From JACVRW01 sp963812415 (lineage in GTDB: Bacteria; Actinomycetota; Thermoleophilia; Solirubrobacterales; Thermoleophilaceae): a DNA stretch of 64,000 bases. The stretch's first letter is position 1. Each line of letters opens with the position of its first letter. Positions 16,087-25,809 of the stretch are shown here, one piece after another. The stretch covers positions 1 to 64,000 of the forward strand of contig CAWEVH010000028.1 of NCBI GenBank assembly GCA_963812415.1, read 5' to 3'. The notes beneath the pieces were generated by a model. The model was not told where the DNA came from, searched no databases, and saw nothing but the letters and a program-made list of their open reading frames with translations. The position numbers were made by a program, and so were the translations under genes.

Positions 16087-16308
16087 CTAGCGCCGGCCCT
16101 TGCCGATGTCGATCCCGCGGATGGCGTGCTCGTCGGGAAGCTTGTCGAGCACCTCACGGGCGATCGCCTGGACATCGCGCTCGTCGTGCCCGAAATCGTC
16201 GAGGAACGACCGCAGGGCGGTCCAGGTGATCTTCAGCTGAGCCGGGGTGAGGTCCAGGTGGTAGGCGATCTCGTCCGGCCCGATCAGGTCGAGGTTCTCG
16301 TCGGCCAT
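16087..16308 (-). CDS. Small conserved-looking soluble protein
   Basis: A 73-aa protein from ATG 16308 (MADENLDLIGPDEIAYHLDL). It appears to be all-helical, with a charged central helix (LRSFLDDFGHDERDVQ) and a basic end (GIDIGKGRR). Its stop codon is 10 nt before the start of the sulfatase-like gene, so the two are probably co-transcribed. No family is recognised. It is divergent from the EVE gene, 46 nt away. Confidence 0.6.
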   Translation of the reverse strand: MADENLDLIGPDEIAYHLDLTPAQLKITWTALRSFLDDFGHDERDVQAIAREVLDKLPDEHAIRGIDIGKGRR

Positions 16309-16354
16309 GGCGGTCGAAGGGTACAAGGGGCTTGGCAGGGCTAGGCTTCGGGCC

Positions 16355-16810
16355 GTGGGCACGACCTGGGTCATGACCGGCTCGCTCGACAACTTCCGCG
16401 CCACGCGCGAGCGCGGCTTCCGTGTGATCGGGGCCAAGGAGCGGCGCCGCCGGATGGCCGAGGCGATCGAGCCGGGCGACCGGATCGTCTTCTACGTGAC
16501 GGTCGTGCAGGCGTTCGCCGGGATCGTGCGCGTGACAGGCGAGATGTACGAGGACCGCGAGAAGATCTGGCCCGGCAAGCCGGGCAAGGTGGACCCCTAC
16601 CCCTGGCGCTTCGAGACCGAGCCGGAGATCGTGCTCGACGAGGATGCGTTCGTGCCCGCGGTGGAGCTCGCGGGCGAGCTCGAGCACGTGCGCAAGTGGC
16701 CGCTCGAGCACTGGCAGCTCGCCTTCCAGGGACAGCTGCGCGCGGTCCCGGAGGCGGACGCCGAGCTGCTCGAGCGCCGCATCCGGGAGAGCGCGCGCGT
16801 CGCGGCGTGA
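16355..16810 (+). CDS. EVE-domain (PUA-like) protein
   Basis: A 151-aa protein starting at GTG 16355. The EVE signature is clear: WVMTGSLDNFRATRERGF, a GDRIVFYVT strand, AFAGIVRVTGE and PWRFETEPE. EVE domains are related to YTH and PUA folds and are thought to bind modified bases in DNA or RNA; they are often associated with restriction or RNA-modification systems. Here the gene leads a small operon with two unknown genes and no nuclease, so the target is unknown. The stop codon overlaps the next GTG start (GTGA). Confidence 0.88.
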   Translation: MGTTWVMTGSLDNFRATRERGFRVIGAKERRRRMAEAIEPGDRIVFYVTVVQAFAGIVRVTGEMYEDREKIWPGKPGKVDPYPWRFETEPEIVLDEDAFVPAVELAGELEHVRKWPLEHWQLAFQGQLRAVPEADAELLERRIRESARVAA

Positions 16811-17010
16811 GCGCTCCCCAGGACCGCATCCGCACCCTGCTGCTGCGCGGGGACAACCTGCTGAAGAGCGGCCGCCCGGAGCGGCTGCCGCGCGCGGTCG
16901 AGGCCTTCGAGGAGGCCGCCACGGTGGCACGTGACCCGGCGGTACCGGAGGAGCTCCGTCAGCTCGTGGCGCGGCGGCTCGAGGCCGTGCGGACCCTCGG
17001 CGATGGCTGA
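16807..17010 (+). CDS. Small helical (TPR-like) protein
   Basis: A 67-aa protein beginning at GTG 16807, overlapping the EVE stop codon by 3 nt. It consists of two helices (SAPQDRIRTLLLRGDNLLK and RAVEAFEEAATVARDP, then a basic helix), resembling a single TPR pair. It overlaps the next gene by 8 nt. The tight arrangement supports a real gene; function unknown. Confidence 0.6.
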   Translation: MSAPQDRIRTLLLRGDNLLKSGRPERLPRAVEAFEEAATVARDPAVPEELRQLVARRLEAVRTLGDG

Positions 17011-17536
17011 GCTCGGCGCGCGCCTGGTGGCCGCCTTCCGGCGCCTGAACTTCGAGCAGCGCGTGGCCGCCGTGGCGGCGCTGCTGCTGATCGTGAGCAC
17101 GTTCGGGCCCTTCTCGTTCGTGGAGCTGGCCGAGATCCTGGTGGCGCTCGGCGTGCTGGTGCTGCTCTTCGCGCGCGCCGAGGGGCGGCGCTTCCACCTC
17201 CCCTTCGGCGACGGCACCGTGATCGCCGCGGCCGGGATCTGGGCCGCGGCGCTGATCGTGATCCGGCTCTTCGACAGGCCGCTCGGCCAGAACCTGCTCG
17301 CGCTCGTGTGCGCCGCGCTGCTGTTCCTCGCGGGGGCCCGCGAGCGCGCCCGGCGGCCTCCGGACGACCTCCCCCCGGAGCCGCCGAAGCCCCGCCCGCG
17401 GCGCCGGCCCCGCCCGGCCTCGTCGGTCGTCGACGACGAGACGGAGCCCCTGCCCCCGCCCGAGTTCGAGCCCTACCGGGCCGAGGAGGGCCAGCAGCTG
17501 CGGCTGGGCCCGGAGGGACGTCGGCCCGAGGGCTGA
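17003..17536 (+). CDS. Membrane protein of unknown function
   Basis: A 177-aa protein from ATG 17003, with three or four hydrophobic helices between residues about 20 and 115 and a cytoplasmic-type tail rich in Pro, Arg and Glu. The tail PEPPKPRPRRRPRP may be a flexible linker. It is the last gene of the EVE operon and converges on the BBE-type gene, 8 nt away. I do not recognise a family. Confidence 0.65.
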   Translation: MAELGARLVAAFRRLNFEQRVAAVAALLLIVSTFGPFSFVELAEILVALGVLVLLFARAEGRRFHLPFGDGTVIAAAGIWAAALIVIRLFDRPLGQNLLALVCAALLFLAGARERARRPPDDLPPEPPKPRPRRRPRPASSVVDDETEPLPPPEFEPYRAEEGQQLRLGPEGRRPEG

Positions 17537-17544
17537 GCCCGAGA

Positions 17545-19032
17545 CTACGCGGCAGGCGGAATCGCCTGCTTGAAGCGGAAGCGGAAGTCGGGATCGACCT
17601 GCTTCTTGATCTCGCGCAGGCGCGGCAGGTTCCCGGCGTAGTAGGCCCGCTGCCAGCCGGCGAGCTGCGGGTCGATGTAGTTCTGGTAGGCCTGGCCCGA
17701 AACGAACGGCCGCAGGGCGCGCCAGACGCCGTTGATCCAGCGATTCGACGCCCGACCGGAGCCGGTGAAGTAGGCGCCGTACTGGAGCGAGAACAGCATG
17801 TCCCGATGGACGAACGCCGTTGCGTCCGCGGCGGGCCGGTTGTAGGCGCCGCCATAGGCGTCCAGCAGCAGCGCGCCCGAGCCCTGCGACGGGTTGCGCT
17901 GGCGGCGCTCGACCCAGTCGATCATCGTCTGGCGCCCGCGCGCCGGCAGCGGCTCGTCGAAGTAGTCGGACTTGGCGAAGAAGGAGGCGCGCGGCATCGT
18001 GCCGCCCGGGCTCGTGCCGCGCGTGTGGCAGGCGCGGAAGCCCTCGTCGAGGCAGCCGGCCCAGCGCAGCACGAGCGAGAAGTAGCTCGAGCTGCCCACG
18101 CTCACGCTGGCGCCGCCCACGCGCGCGAGCGGCCGGATCAGGTTGCGCAGGGCGCCCGCCGAGCCGAAGAACTGGCCGAGCGCGGTCACGCGCGGCGGGC
18201 CGCTGCCCCCCGAGGTCCCGAGCGAGAAGATCGAGGTGAGCGCCGCCGGGGCGTCGGGCGCGAAGCGCTGCCAGGCCGCCAGCGCCTCGCCGGCCTGAGC
18301 CCAGGGCCAGGAGATGAAGAACCAGGCGGCGCCGGGAGCGCGGTGCGTCTGGAACGTGAACGAGGTGACGATGCCGAAGTTGCCGCCCCCGCCGCCGCGG
18401 CAGGCCCAGTAGAGGTCCTCGTTGCGATTCGGCGCGACCTGCCTCACCTGGCCGTCGGCCGTGACGATCGTGGCCGCGCGCAGGTTGTCCGTCGTGAGCC
18501 CGAAGCGCCGGCCCGCCAGGCCGTGGCCGCCGCCGAGCGTGAGCCCGGCCACGCCGACCGACGGACAGGATCCCGACGGCACCGACACCCCGCGTCCGGT
18601 GAGGAAGCGCTGCATGTCGATCAGCTGGACGCCCGCCCCCACCGTCGCGCGCCCGTTCGCGAGCCGCAGCCCGCGCAGGCGCGAGAGGTCGATCACCACG
18701 CCGTTCCCGACCGTCGAGTAGCCCGCGTAGCTGTGTCCGCCCGAGCGGGCGACGATCGGCACGTCGAAGCGGTTCGCCCACTTCACGACCGCGGCGACGT
18801 CCGCGGTGCTCTCGGCCCGCACCACGGCGTCGGGCCGGATGCCGTCGTAGCGCAGGTTGTAGACGAGCCGGGCGGCGTTGTAGCCCGGCGTGCGCGGGAA
18901 GAACACCTTGCCCTTCACCGCGGCGCGCAGCGCGCGTGCGGCACGGTTCGGCAAGGCGGGCAGCGCCTCCGCCGGGAACGCCAGAGCGAGCCCGGCGGCC
19001 GCGATGAACTCACGCCGATCGAGAGCCGCCAT
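17545..19032 (-). CDS. BBE-like FAD-linked oxidoreductase, Tat-exported
   Basis: A 495-aa flavoprotein of the berberine-bridge-enzyme type. The N-terminus DRREFIAAAG is a twin-arginine signal. The PCMH FAD domain carries His100 in RSGGHSYAGYS and Cys156 in GSCPSVGVAGLTLGGGHG, the two residues that bind FAD bicovalently in this family. The BBE C-terminus (YQNYIDPQL ... DPDFRFRFKQAI) is complete. These enzymes oxidise sugars, alcohols or alkaloid-like compounds with O2. Export with FAD bound explains the Tat signal. Substrate unknown; the MFS gene upstream on the same strand could be functionally linked. Confidence 0.9.
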   Translation of the reverse strand: MAALDRREFIAAAGLALAFPAEALPALPNRAARALRAAVKGKVFFPRTPGYNAARLVYNLRYDGIRPDAVVRAESTADVAAVVKWANRFDVPIVARSGGHSYAGYSTVGNGVVIDLSRLRGLRLANGRATVGAGVQLIDMQRFLTGRGVSVPSGSCPSVGVAGLTLGGGHGLAGRRFGLTTDNLRAATIVTADGQVRQVAPNRNEDLYWACRGGGGGNFGIVTSFTFQTHRAPGAAWFFISWPWAQAGEALAAWQRFAPDAPAALTSIFSLGTSGGSGPPRVTALGQFFGSAGALRNLIRPLARVGGASVSVGSSSYFSLVLRWAGCLDEGFRACHTRGTSPGGTMPRASFFAKSDYFDEPLPARGRQTMIDWVERRQRNPSQGSGALLLDAYGGAYNRPAADATAFVHRDMLFSLQYGAYFTGSGRASNRWINGVWRALRPFVSGQAYQNYIDPQLAGWQRAYYAGNLPRLREIKKQVDPDFRFRFKQAIPPAA

Positions 19033-19041
19033 CGCCCAATG

Positions 19042-20692
19042 CTATGCCGCCGGGGCGGACGAGGCGCGGGCGGCGGCGTGCCGCACTCCTGCGCCTGGCG
19101 CTGCCAGTCGCACGGGGACTGGCGACTGCCCTCGACGGTCGCGCCCACCAGCTGGCCGCCCCTGCACTCCACCGCCTCGACGCGGCGGCGCGGGTTCACG
19201 ATCCCGACCAGGCCGAGCAGCCCGCCGAGCGCCACCAACAGCGTCGCGATCACGATGCCCACGCGGAAGGCGCTCAACGGACGCGTCCTCGGCGGCGTCG
19301 GCCACCTCCTCCTCCACCCCCTCCGGGGCTCCCTCGACCACGACCTCGGCGAGCGGCTGCTGCTTCGCCTGCTCGACCGCCGGCGCGACGTCGGGCCGGT
19401 TCGCGGTGTCGCCGAGCTCGTCGTCGATCGACGACCCGAACGAGGCCGCCACGAGCGCGCCCACGGCGGCGATCGCCACGAGGCTGGCCACGCGCGCGAT
19501 CGCGTTGTTCACCCCGGACGCGATGCCGGCGTTGCGCTCGTCGGCGTCGGCGAGCACGGTGGCGGTCAGCGGGGCGACGGTCATCGACAGCCCGAGCGCG
19601 AACACCAGCAGGCCCGGGAAGCAGGTCGGTGAGGTAGTCCACGTCGGCGTCCAGGCGCAGGAACCAGGCCAGGCCGAGCGCCGCCACGAGCGGGCCGACC
19701 CCCATGAAGAAGCGCGGCCCGTGACGGTCGGCGAGCATGCCGAATCGCATCGAGAGCAGGAACATCACGACGGTCACGGGCAGCGAGGCCGTGCCGGCCG
19801 CGAGCGCGCTCCAGCCGGCGACCTGCTGGAGGAACAGCACGAGGAAGAAGAACAGCAGCCCGAGGCCGGCGTACATCGAGAAGGTCTCGACGTTGCCGAT
19901 CGCGAAGTTGCGCCGGCGGAAGAGCGCCAGCGGCAGCATCGGGTGCTCGCTGCGCGCCTCCCACACGAGGAAGCCGGCGAACAGCAGCGCCCCGATCGCG
20001 AGCGGTAGGGCGACCGCCGGGTCGGCCCAGCCGCGCAGCGGCTGCTCGATCAGGCCGAAGGTCATCGCCGCCAGTCCGAGCGCGCACAGGAGCGCGCCCA
20101 CGACGTCCACGCGCGCGTCGGCCGGGCGCTCCCGGCCCTCGGGGACGGCCCGGAACACGAGCACCAGCGTGACGATCACGATCGGGATGTTGATCGCGAA
20201 GATCCAGCGCCAGGAGGCGGCGTCCACGAGCTGGCCGCCGATCAGCGGGCCGAGCACCGTGCCGATCCCGCCCCAGGCGGTCCACGCGCCCACGGCCTTG
20301 CCGCGCTCGTCCGGCGGGAAGGCGGTCACGATCACCGCGAGCGCGGCCGGAGTGAGCAGCGCCCCGGCCACTCCCTGGAGCGCGCGCGCCAGCACCAGCA
20401 GCTCGATCGTGGGCGCCACCGCGCAGAACAGCGAGGTCACGCCGAAGCCGAGGACGCCGAGCGCGAACATGCGCCGCTCGCCGAACAGGTCCCCGAGCGA
20501 GCCGCCGATCAGCAGCAGCGAGCCGAGCGTGACGAGGTACGCGTTCGAGGTCCACTGCTGCCCGGCGAGGCCGCCGCCGAGGTCGTCCGCGATCGCCGGC
20601 AGCGCCACGTTCACGACCGTGGAGTCCACGGTCACCACCGTGGTGCCGAGGATCGCGGCTATCAGCACCAGCCGCTTGCGTGCCTCGGTCAT
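19042..20692 (-). pseudogene. MFS drug transporter (EmrB/QacA type), two frameshifts
   Basis: The first frame begins at 20692 (MTEARKRLVLIAAILGTTVVTVDSTVVNVALPAI, shown here to define the family) and covers about twelve helices of a 14-helix proton-driven exporter, including GRLFGERRM-like SLGDLFGERRM. Near 19615-19620 the frame changes (surplus base in a G/C run) to VFALGLSMTVAPLTA. Near 19270-19280 it changes again to AFRVGIVIATLLVALGG and NPRRRVEAVECRGGQ. The 3' end is uncertain: the last frame runs into the BBE gene and stops at 18915, another stops at 19042. Helix content is intact, so two sequence errors are more likely than two mutations. Confidence 0.8.
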
Positions 20693-20696
20693 GCCC

Positions 20697-21813
20697 TCAG
20701 GCCGGCGCTGCGCCGTTCACGGCGTCGGCGGGGCGCGGCCCCGGCCCAACGTACTTGGCGCTCGGCCGGATCAGCCTGCCCTCGCGCTTCTGCTCCATGA
20801 TGTGGGCGGCCCAGCCGCCGACGCGCGCGCAGGAGAAGAGCGGCGTGAACAGGCGCGGCGGCACGTCGGCGAAGTCGAGCAGCACGGCCGACCAGAACTC
20901 GACGTTGGTGGCCAGCACGCGGTCGGGCTTACGTGCCCTGAGCTCGGCGAGCGCCGCCTCCTCGAGGCGCTCGGCGACCTCGAGGAGCGGCGCGCCGACC
21001 TCGCGCGCCGTCCTGCGCAGCACCCGCGCGCGCGGGTCCTCGGCGCGGTAGACGCGGTGGCCGAAGCCCATCAGCCGCTCACCGCGGTCGAGCGCCTGCT
21101 TGACCCAGCGCTCGGCGTCGCCCATCCGCTGCACGCCGTCGAGCATGCGTGAGCACGCGCGAGGGCGCGCCGCCGTGCAGGGGACCCGAGAGCGCGCCCA
21201 CGGCGCCGGACAGCGCGGCCGCCACGTCGGCCCCGGTCGACGCGATCACGCGCGCCGTGAACGTCGATGCGTTCATGCCGTGCTCGGCGGCCGAGATCCA
21301 GTAGGCGTCGATCGCCTTCACGTGGCGGGGATTGGCCGTGCCGCGCCAGCGGATCAGGAAGCGCTCGGGGATCGAGGTGGCCTGGTCGATGTCGCGCTGC
21401 GGGATCGGCGGGCGGCCCGGGCCGCGGGCCGATTGGGCCACGAACGACAGCGCCATCACCGACACACGGGCGAGGTCCTGGCGCGCCTGCTCGTCGGAGA
21501 TGTCGATCAGCTGGCCGAGGCCCCATTCGGGTGCGAGCATCGCGAGCGCGGCCTGGAGGTCGACGCGTGGATCGCTGGTGCGCACCACGAGCGGATGCGG
21601 CTCGGCCGGAGGGAGCCCGGGCTCGTAGGCCCCGTCGACGAGCAGGCCCCAGACCTTCTCGAAGGGCACCTTGCCGACCAGGTCCTCGATGTCGACCCCG
21701 CGGTAGCGCAGCGCGCCGCCCTCCCTGTCGGGCTCGGCGATGGAGGTGTCGAAGGCGACTACTCCCTCGAGTCCCGAGGGAACCTCGATCAGCGCCACTT
21801 CGTCCTCCTTCAC
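20697..21813 (-). pseudogene. citA: Citrate synthase-like (CitA type), frameshifted
   Basis: The upstream frame (from 21813) gives the large N-terminal domain with GGALRYRGVDIEDLV and the first catalytic His in PLHGGAPSRVL. At about 21140-21150 the frame shifts by one base, and the second frame continues with MLDGVQRMGDAERWV, the second catalytic His in GFGHRVY, and NVEFWSAVLLDF. In that last motif Glu replaces the usual Asp, as I recall for the second citrate synthase of actinobacteria. The enzyme condenses oxaloacetate with acetyl- or propionyl-CoA. It is upstream of, and on the same strand as, the MFS gene. Probably functional if the shift is a sequence error. Confidence 0.85.
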
Positions 21814-21852
21814 GCGTCGACGGGACGGAGGCTCCGAGGATACTTACGGGCC

Positions 21853-22302
21853 ATGGTCCGCCTTGCCGCCGCCGACGACGCCGCCGAGGTCACGCGCCTG
21901 CTCGGCGCCTTCCGCGACCACCTGCGCCGCGACCACCCCTCGGACGAGGGCCTCGCGGCGAGCGTGGACCGGCTGCTCGGCGACCCCGACACGGACTACC
22001 TGCTGGCGGGGTCGCCGGCCGAGGGCATCTGCCAGCTGCGCTACCGCCACTGCGTCTGGCTCGGCGCCGGCGACTGCACGCTCGAGGACCTCTACGTCGA
22101 GCCGGGCGCTCGCGGCTCCGGCTTCGGCAGGGCGCTCGTCGAGGCCGCCCTCGAGCGGGCACGCGAGCGCGGCTGCGCACGAGTGGTGCTCGACACGCGG
22201 GACACCAACACGGCGGCCGTGGCGCTCTACGAGTCGGTCGGCTTCTCGAGCGGCCGCGGGCCGGACGGCGGGACCGACATCTTCATGCGGGTGCGGCTCT
22301 GA
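21853..22302 (+). CDS. GNAT-family N-acetyltransferase
   Basis: A 149-aa protein starting at ATG 21853. It is a compact GNAT fold: strand MVRLAAADDAAEVTRLL, the acetyl-CoA loop YVEPGARGSGFGRALVEAAL (R/Q-x-x-G-x-G/A) and the C-terminal TAAVALYESVGF. It transfers an acetyl group from acetyl-CoA to an unknown amine. Its start is about 39 nt from the divergent citrate synthase start, so the two share a promoter region. Its 3' end overlaps the MOSC gene. Confidence 0.88.
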   Translation: MVRLAAADDAAEVTRLLGAFRDHLRRDHPSDEGLAASVDRLLGDPDTDYLLAGSPAEGICQLRYRHCVWLGAGDCTLEDLYVEPGARGSGFGRALVEAALERARERGCARVVLDTRDTNTAAVALYESVGFSSGRGPDGGTDIFMRVRL

Positions 22303-22713
22303 CCTCGTCGCCCACGGCGATCCGGCCGCCGCTCACGATGTCGGCGCGCAGGCCACCGCGGTGCACGAGCCCGCGCAGCACGCCCGGGTAGGTGAGCCTC
22401 TGGAGGTGGTCGCAGGGCTCGCACCACTCCTGACCGATGCACTCCACGCCGCCGACCGTGAAGGTCTTGCCGACCAGGTCATTGAGCGGGATGCCGCGCG
22501 TGAGCACCTGGCGGCGAACCTCGGCGGGTGACAGCTCGATCCCCGTGTCCCCGGTCAGGCCCTCGAGCGCCTCCGCCTCGACCAGCGTCAGGTCGCGGGC
22601 GCCGAAGTAGCGGTCGCCCTCGACCCCCTCGCGGTCACGTTCACGCTCTCGACCGCGTGCGGGAGCTCGGACTTCTCGGGGGAGATGTGGATCGCCTCGA
22701 CCTGACCCGGCAT
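22283..22713 (-). pseudogene. MOSC-domain protein, frameshifted near the 5' end
   Basis: An ATG at 22713 begins PGQVEAIHISPEKSELPHAVESVNV, a typical MOSC N-terminus. About 70 nt on, the frame changes in a G-rich run (GAGGGGGTCGAGGG) and continues with EGVEGDRYFGARD, TLVEAEALEGL and the C-terminal ECIGQEWCEPCDHLQRLT. MOSC domains carry sulfur or molybdenum-cofactor chemistry with a conserved Cys, probably one of those in the last motif. Role unknown. As both segments are conserved, a sequence error is likely. Confidence 0.7.
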
Positions 22714-22769
22714 GGCCCGGAGGGTACCGCGCACGCGCTCCGGGCCGAGCGGGAGGAAGATCCGGCCGC

Positions 22770-23138
22770 ATGAAAGCCCTGCTCGTGGTGTTCGCCGTCG
22801 CTCAGCTCGTGATCGGGATCCTGCTGTGGGCCGCGCCCGGCTTCTTCTTCGAGGAGATCGGGCCGTACGGCACCCGCAACGACCACTACATGGGCGACGT
22901 CGCCAGCTGGTACCTCGCCCTCGGCGCCGCGGCCCTGATCGCCGTTTCGAAGCCCTCCTGGCGGGTGCCGGTGCTCGGACTGGCCTTCATCCAGTACGCG
23001 CTCCACTCGCTCAACCACCTGATCGACGTGGGCGAGGCCGATCCGTCCTGGCTCGGACCGGCCAACCTCATCTCGCTCGTGCTGACCACGATCCTGCTCG
23101 CCTGGATGCTGAACGTGGAGCGGCGGGTGCCCGACTAG
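22770..23138 (+). CDS. Small four-helix membrane protein
   Basis: A 122-aa protein from ATG 22770 with GGGAGG upstream. Four hydrophobic segments are separated by short loops, the second containing HYMGDVASWYLALGAAALIA. It fits small actinobacterial membrane proteins of the DoxX/DUF4345 size class, but I cannot assign it. The stop overlaps that of the convergent 77-aa gene by 4 nt. Confidence 0.7.
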   Translation: MKALLVVFAVAQLVIGILLWAAPGFFFEEIGPYGTRNDHYMGDVASWYLALGAAALIAVSKPSWRVPVLGLAFIQYALHSLNHLIDVGEADPSWLGPANLISLVLTTILLAWMLNVERRVPD

Positions 23139-23368
23139 CGCGACAGCGTGTACGCGATCGGCAGGAACACGGTCGCGCCGAAGATCAGGATCACGCCGAT
23201 CGCCACGAGCGTGCGCGACTTGACGATGTGACCGGCGATCCCGATCAGGAATCCGAAGGCGAGCAGGGCGAGGAAGAACGAGGGCGAGACGCGGAAGTCC
23301 CCGCCCTGATCGGGCCCGCCCCCGGGGTCGAGGAAGTCCGACATCGCGAGCACGAGCGCGGCCAGCAC
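23135..23368 (-). CDS. Small two-helix membrane protein
   Basis: A 77-aa protein with two hydrophobic helices (FFLALLAFGFLIGIAGHIV and VAIGVILIFGATVFLPIAY). The start is uncertain: GTG at 23368 or ATG at 23344. It is divergent from the MoxR ATPase gene. Function unknown. Confidence 0.6.
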   Translation of the reverse strand: MLAALVLAMSDFLDPGGGPDQGGDFRVSPSFFLALLAFGFLIGIAGHIVKSRTLVAIGVILIFGATVFLPIAYTLSR

Positions 23369-23396
23369 GGAGGCAAAAGTATCCTTGCGCCAGCGG

Positions 23397-24296
<900 letters not shown>

Positions 24297-24339
24297 TCCC
24301 GGCCTCTACGGCGGGGTGCCCGCACCCGGTCCGGCCGGC

Positions 24340-25686
24340 ATGGCGCCGCGGCTCCTCGAGTTCGCGGACGAGCTGCGCCGCGAGGGCGTGGCGGTGGGCA
24401 CCAGCGAGCTGCTCGACGCCTTCGAGGCGCTCGACGCCGTGAGCTGGTCCTCGCGGGAGGACTTCCGCGAGGCGATGGGCGCCACGCTCGCCAAGTCCCA
24501 GGAGGACCGGCACGTGCTCGACGTGCTCTTCGAGCGCTTCTTCTTCCGCGCCGTCGAGCGCGAGGCGATCGCCCAGGAGCTTCGCGAGGAGCGCTTCCAG
24601 GGCGCCGAGGACCTCGACCTCGACGCGCTGCGGGAGCGCATCCGGGAGGCGATCCGCGCCGGCACCGACGGGGAGATGCGCGACCTCGCCCGGCTTGCCA
24701 TCGCCGCCTTCGGGCGCCAGGGCGAGGGCTCCGGGGTGATCGGCGTGGACGTGCAGCGCATCCGTCGGACCCTCGGTCTCCGAGGCGAGCGCCAGCAGGC
24801 CGAGCCGGGCGATCCGGATTCGGTGCCGCGCGAGCGCCTCCAGGAGTTCGAGCGCCACGTCCGGCGCGAGCTCGAGCGGCAGATGATCGAGCGCACCCAG
24901 GCCCTTCCGCCCGCCAAGCCGCTGCGGGAGCTCGACCGCGCGCTGCCCACCAATCCGGCCCAGGACCTCTCGCAGGTCCACCGCGTGGTGGCCCAACTGA
25001 AGAAGCGGCTCGCCTCGCACGGTCGCGAGCACCGCGGCCGCCACCGCTCCTGGCAGGTCGACGTGCGCCGCACCATGCGCGCGTCGCTGCAGACGGGCGG
25101 GGTGCCGCTCGAGCTCAAGTACCGCCCGCGCCGCCCACGGCGACCCGAGCTCTACGTGCTCTGCGACGTCTCGACCAGCGTCACGAGCGCGAGCGTGTTC
25201 TTCCTCAGCGTGCTGCACGCGCTTCACGACCAGTTCCGCAAGCTGCGCTCGTTCGTGTTCGTGGAGCGGATCTCCGAGGTCACGGACGTGTTCGAGCGCG
25301 AGCGCTCGTTCGAGAACGTGTCGCGCCGGATCGCGACCGACGCCGGCGTGGCCGACGTCTCCGGCTACACCGACTACGGCCGCGTCTGGCTCGAGTTCCT
25401 CGACAACGTGATGGACGACCTCGACCCGCGCTCCACGGTGATCGTGCTCGGCGACGCCCGCACCAACGGCCGCGAGCCGCACGCGCCGGTGTTCGGCCAC
25501 GTGGCGGAGCGGGCCGGCCACACCTTCTGGATCAACCCGGAGCCGCGGCTGTACTGGAACTACGGCGACAGCGTGATGTCCGCCTACGAGCCCTACTGCG
25601 ACGGGGTGTTCGAGTGCTGGACCACGAAGCAGCTCGAGGCGTTCGTGAACGCGATCGCCGAGCTGCGGCCGGCGGGCGGCCGATAG
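24340..25686 (+). CDS. CoxE-like VWA-domain protein
   Basis: A 448-aa protein from ATG 24340 (a start at 24265 is also possible and would overlap the ATPase gene). The N-terminal half is helical (LLEFADELRREGVAVGT) and charged. The C-terminal half is a VWA domain with the metal-ion-dependent adhesion site CDVSTSVTS and the later Thr/Asp residues (SGYTDYG, LGDARTNGR). CoxE-type proteins are partners of MoxR ATPases. The basic region HGREHRGRHRSW is typical of this family. It probably adapts the ATPase to its client. Confidence 0.85.
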   Translation: MAPRLLEFADELRREGVAVGTSELLDAFEALDAVSWSSREDFREAMGATLAKSQEDRHVLDVLFERFFFRAVEREAIAQELREERFQGAEDLDLDALRERIREAIRAGTDGEMRDLARLAIAAFGRQGEGSGVIGVDVQRIRRTLGLRGERQQAEPGDPDSVPRERLQEFERHVRRELERQMIERTQALPPAKPLRELDRALPTNPAQDLSQVHRVVAQLKKRLASHGREHRGRHRSWQVDVRRTMRASLQTGGVPLELKYRPRRPRRPELYVLCDVSTSVTSASVFFLSVLHALHDQFRKLRSFVFVERISEVTDVFERERSFENVSRRIATDAGVADVSGYTDYGRVWLEFLDNVMDDLDPRSTVIVLGDARTNGREPHAPVFGHVAERAGHTFWINPEPRLYWNYGDSVMSAYEPYCDGVFECWTTKQLEAFVNAIAELRPAGGR

Positions 25687-25704
25687 ACTGCGCCGCTGCA
25701 CTGG

Positions 25705-25805
25705 AGATCAGGGGGGCTCGCGGGAAGGCGGGCTGAGAGGGCGCCCATCGGCACAGACCACCCGGCGTCGACCCTTCGAACCTGTGGGGTAATGCCCGCG
25801 GAGGG
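25705..25805 (+). promoter_or_regulatory. TPP (THI-box) riboswitch
   Basis: The conserved core elements are all present: GGGCTGAGAGGG (CTGAGAGG at 25733-25740), ACCCTTCGAACCTG at 25771-25784, and GGTAATGCC at 25788-25796. The 3' flank GCGGAGGGAGCG includes the ribosome-binding site of thiZ, so thiamine pyrophosphate binding probably hides the site and blocks translation. This shows that the downstream transporter belongs to thiamine metabolism. Confidence 0.95.
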
Positions 25806-25809
25806 AGCG

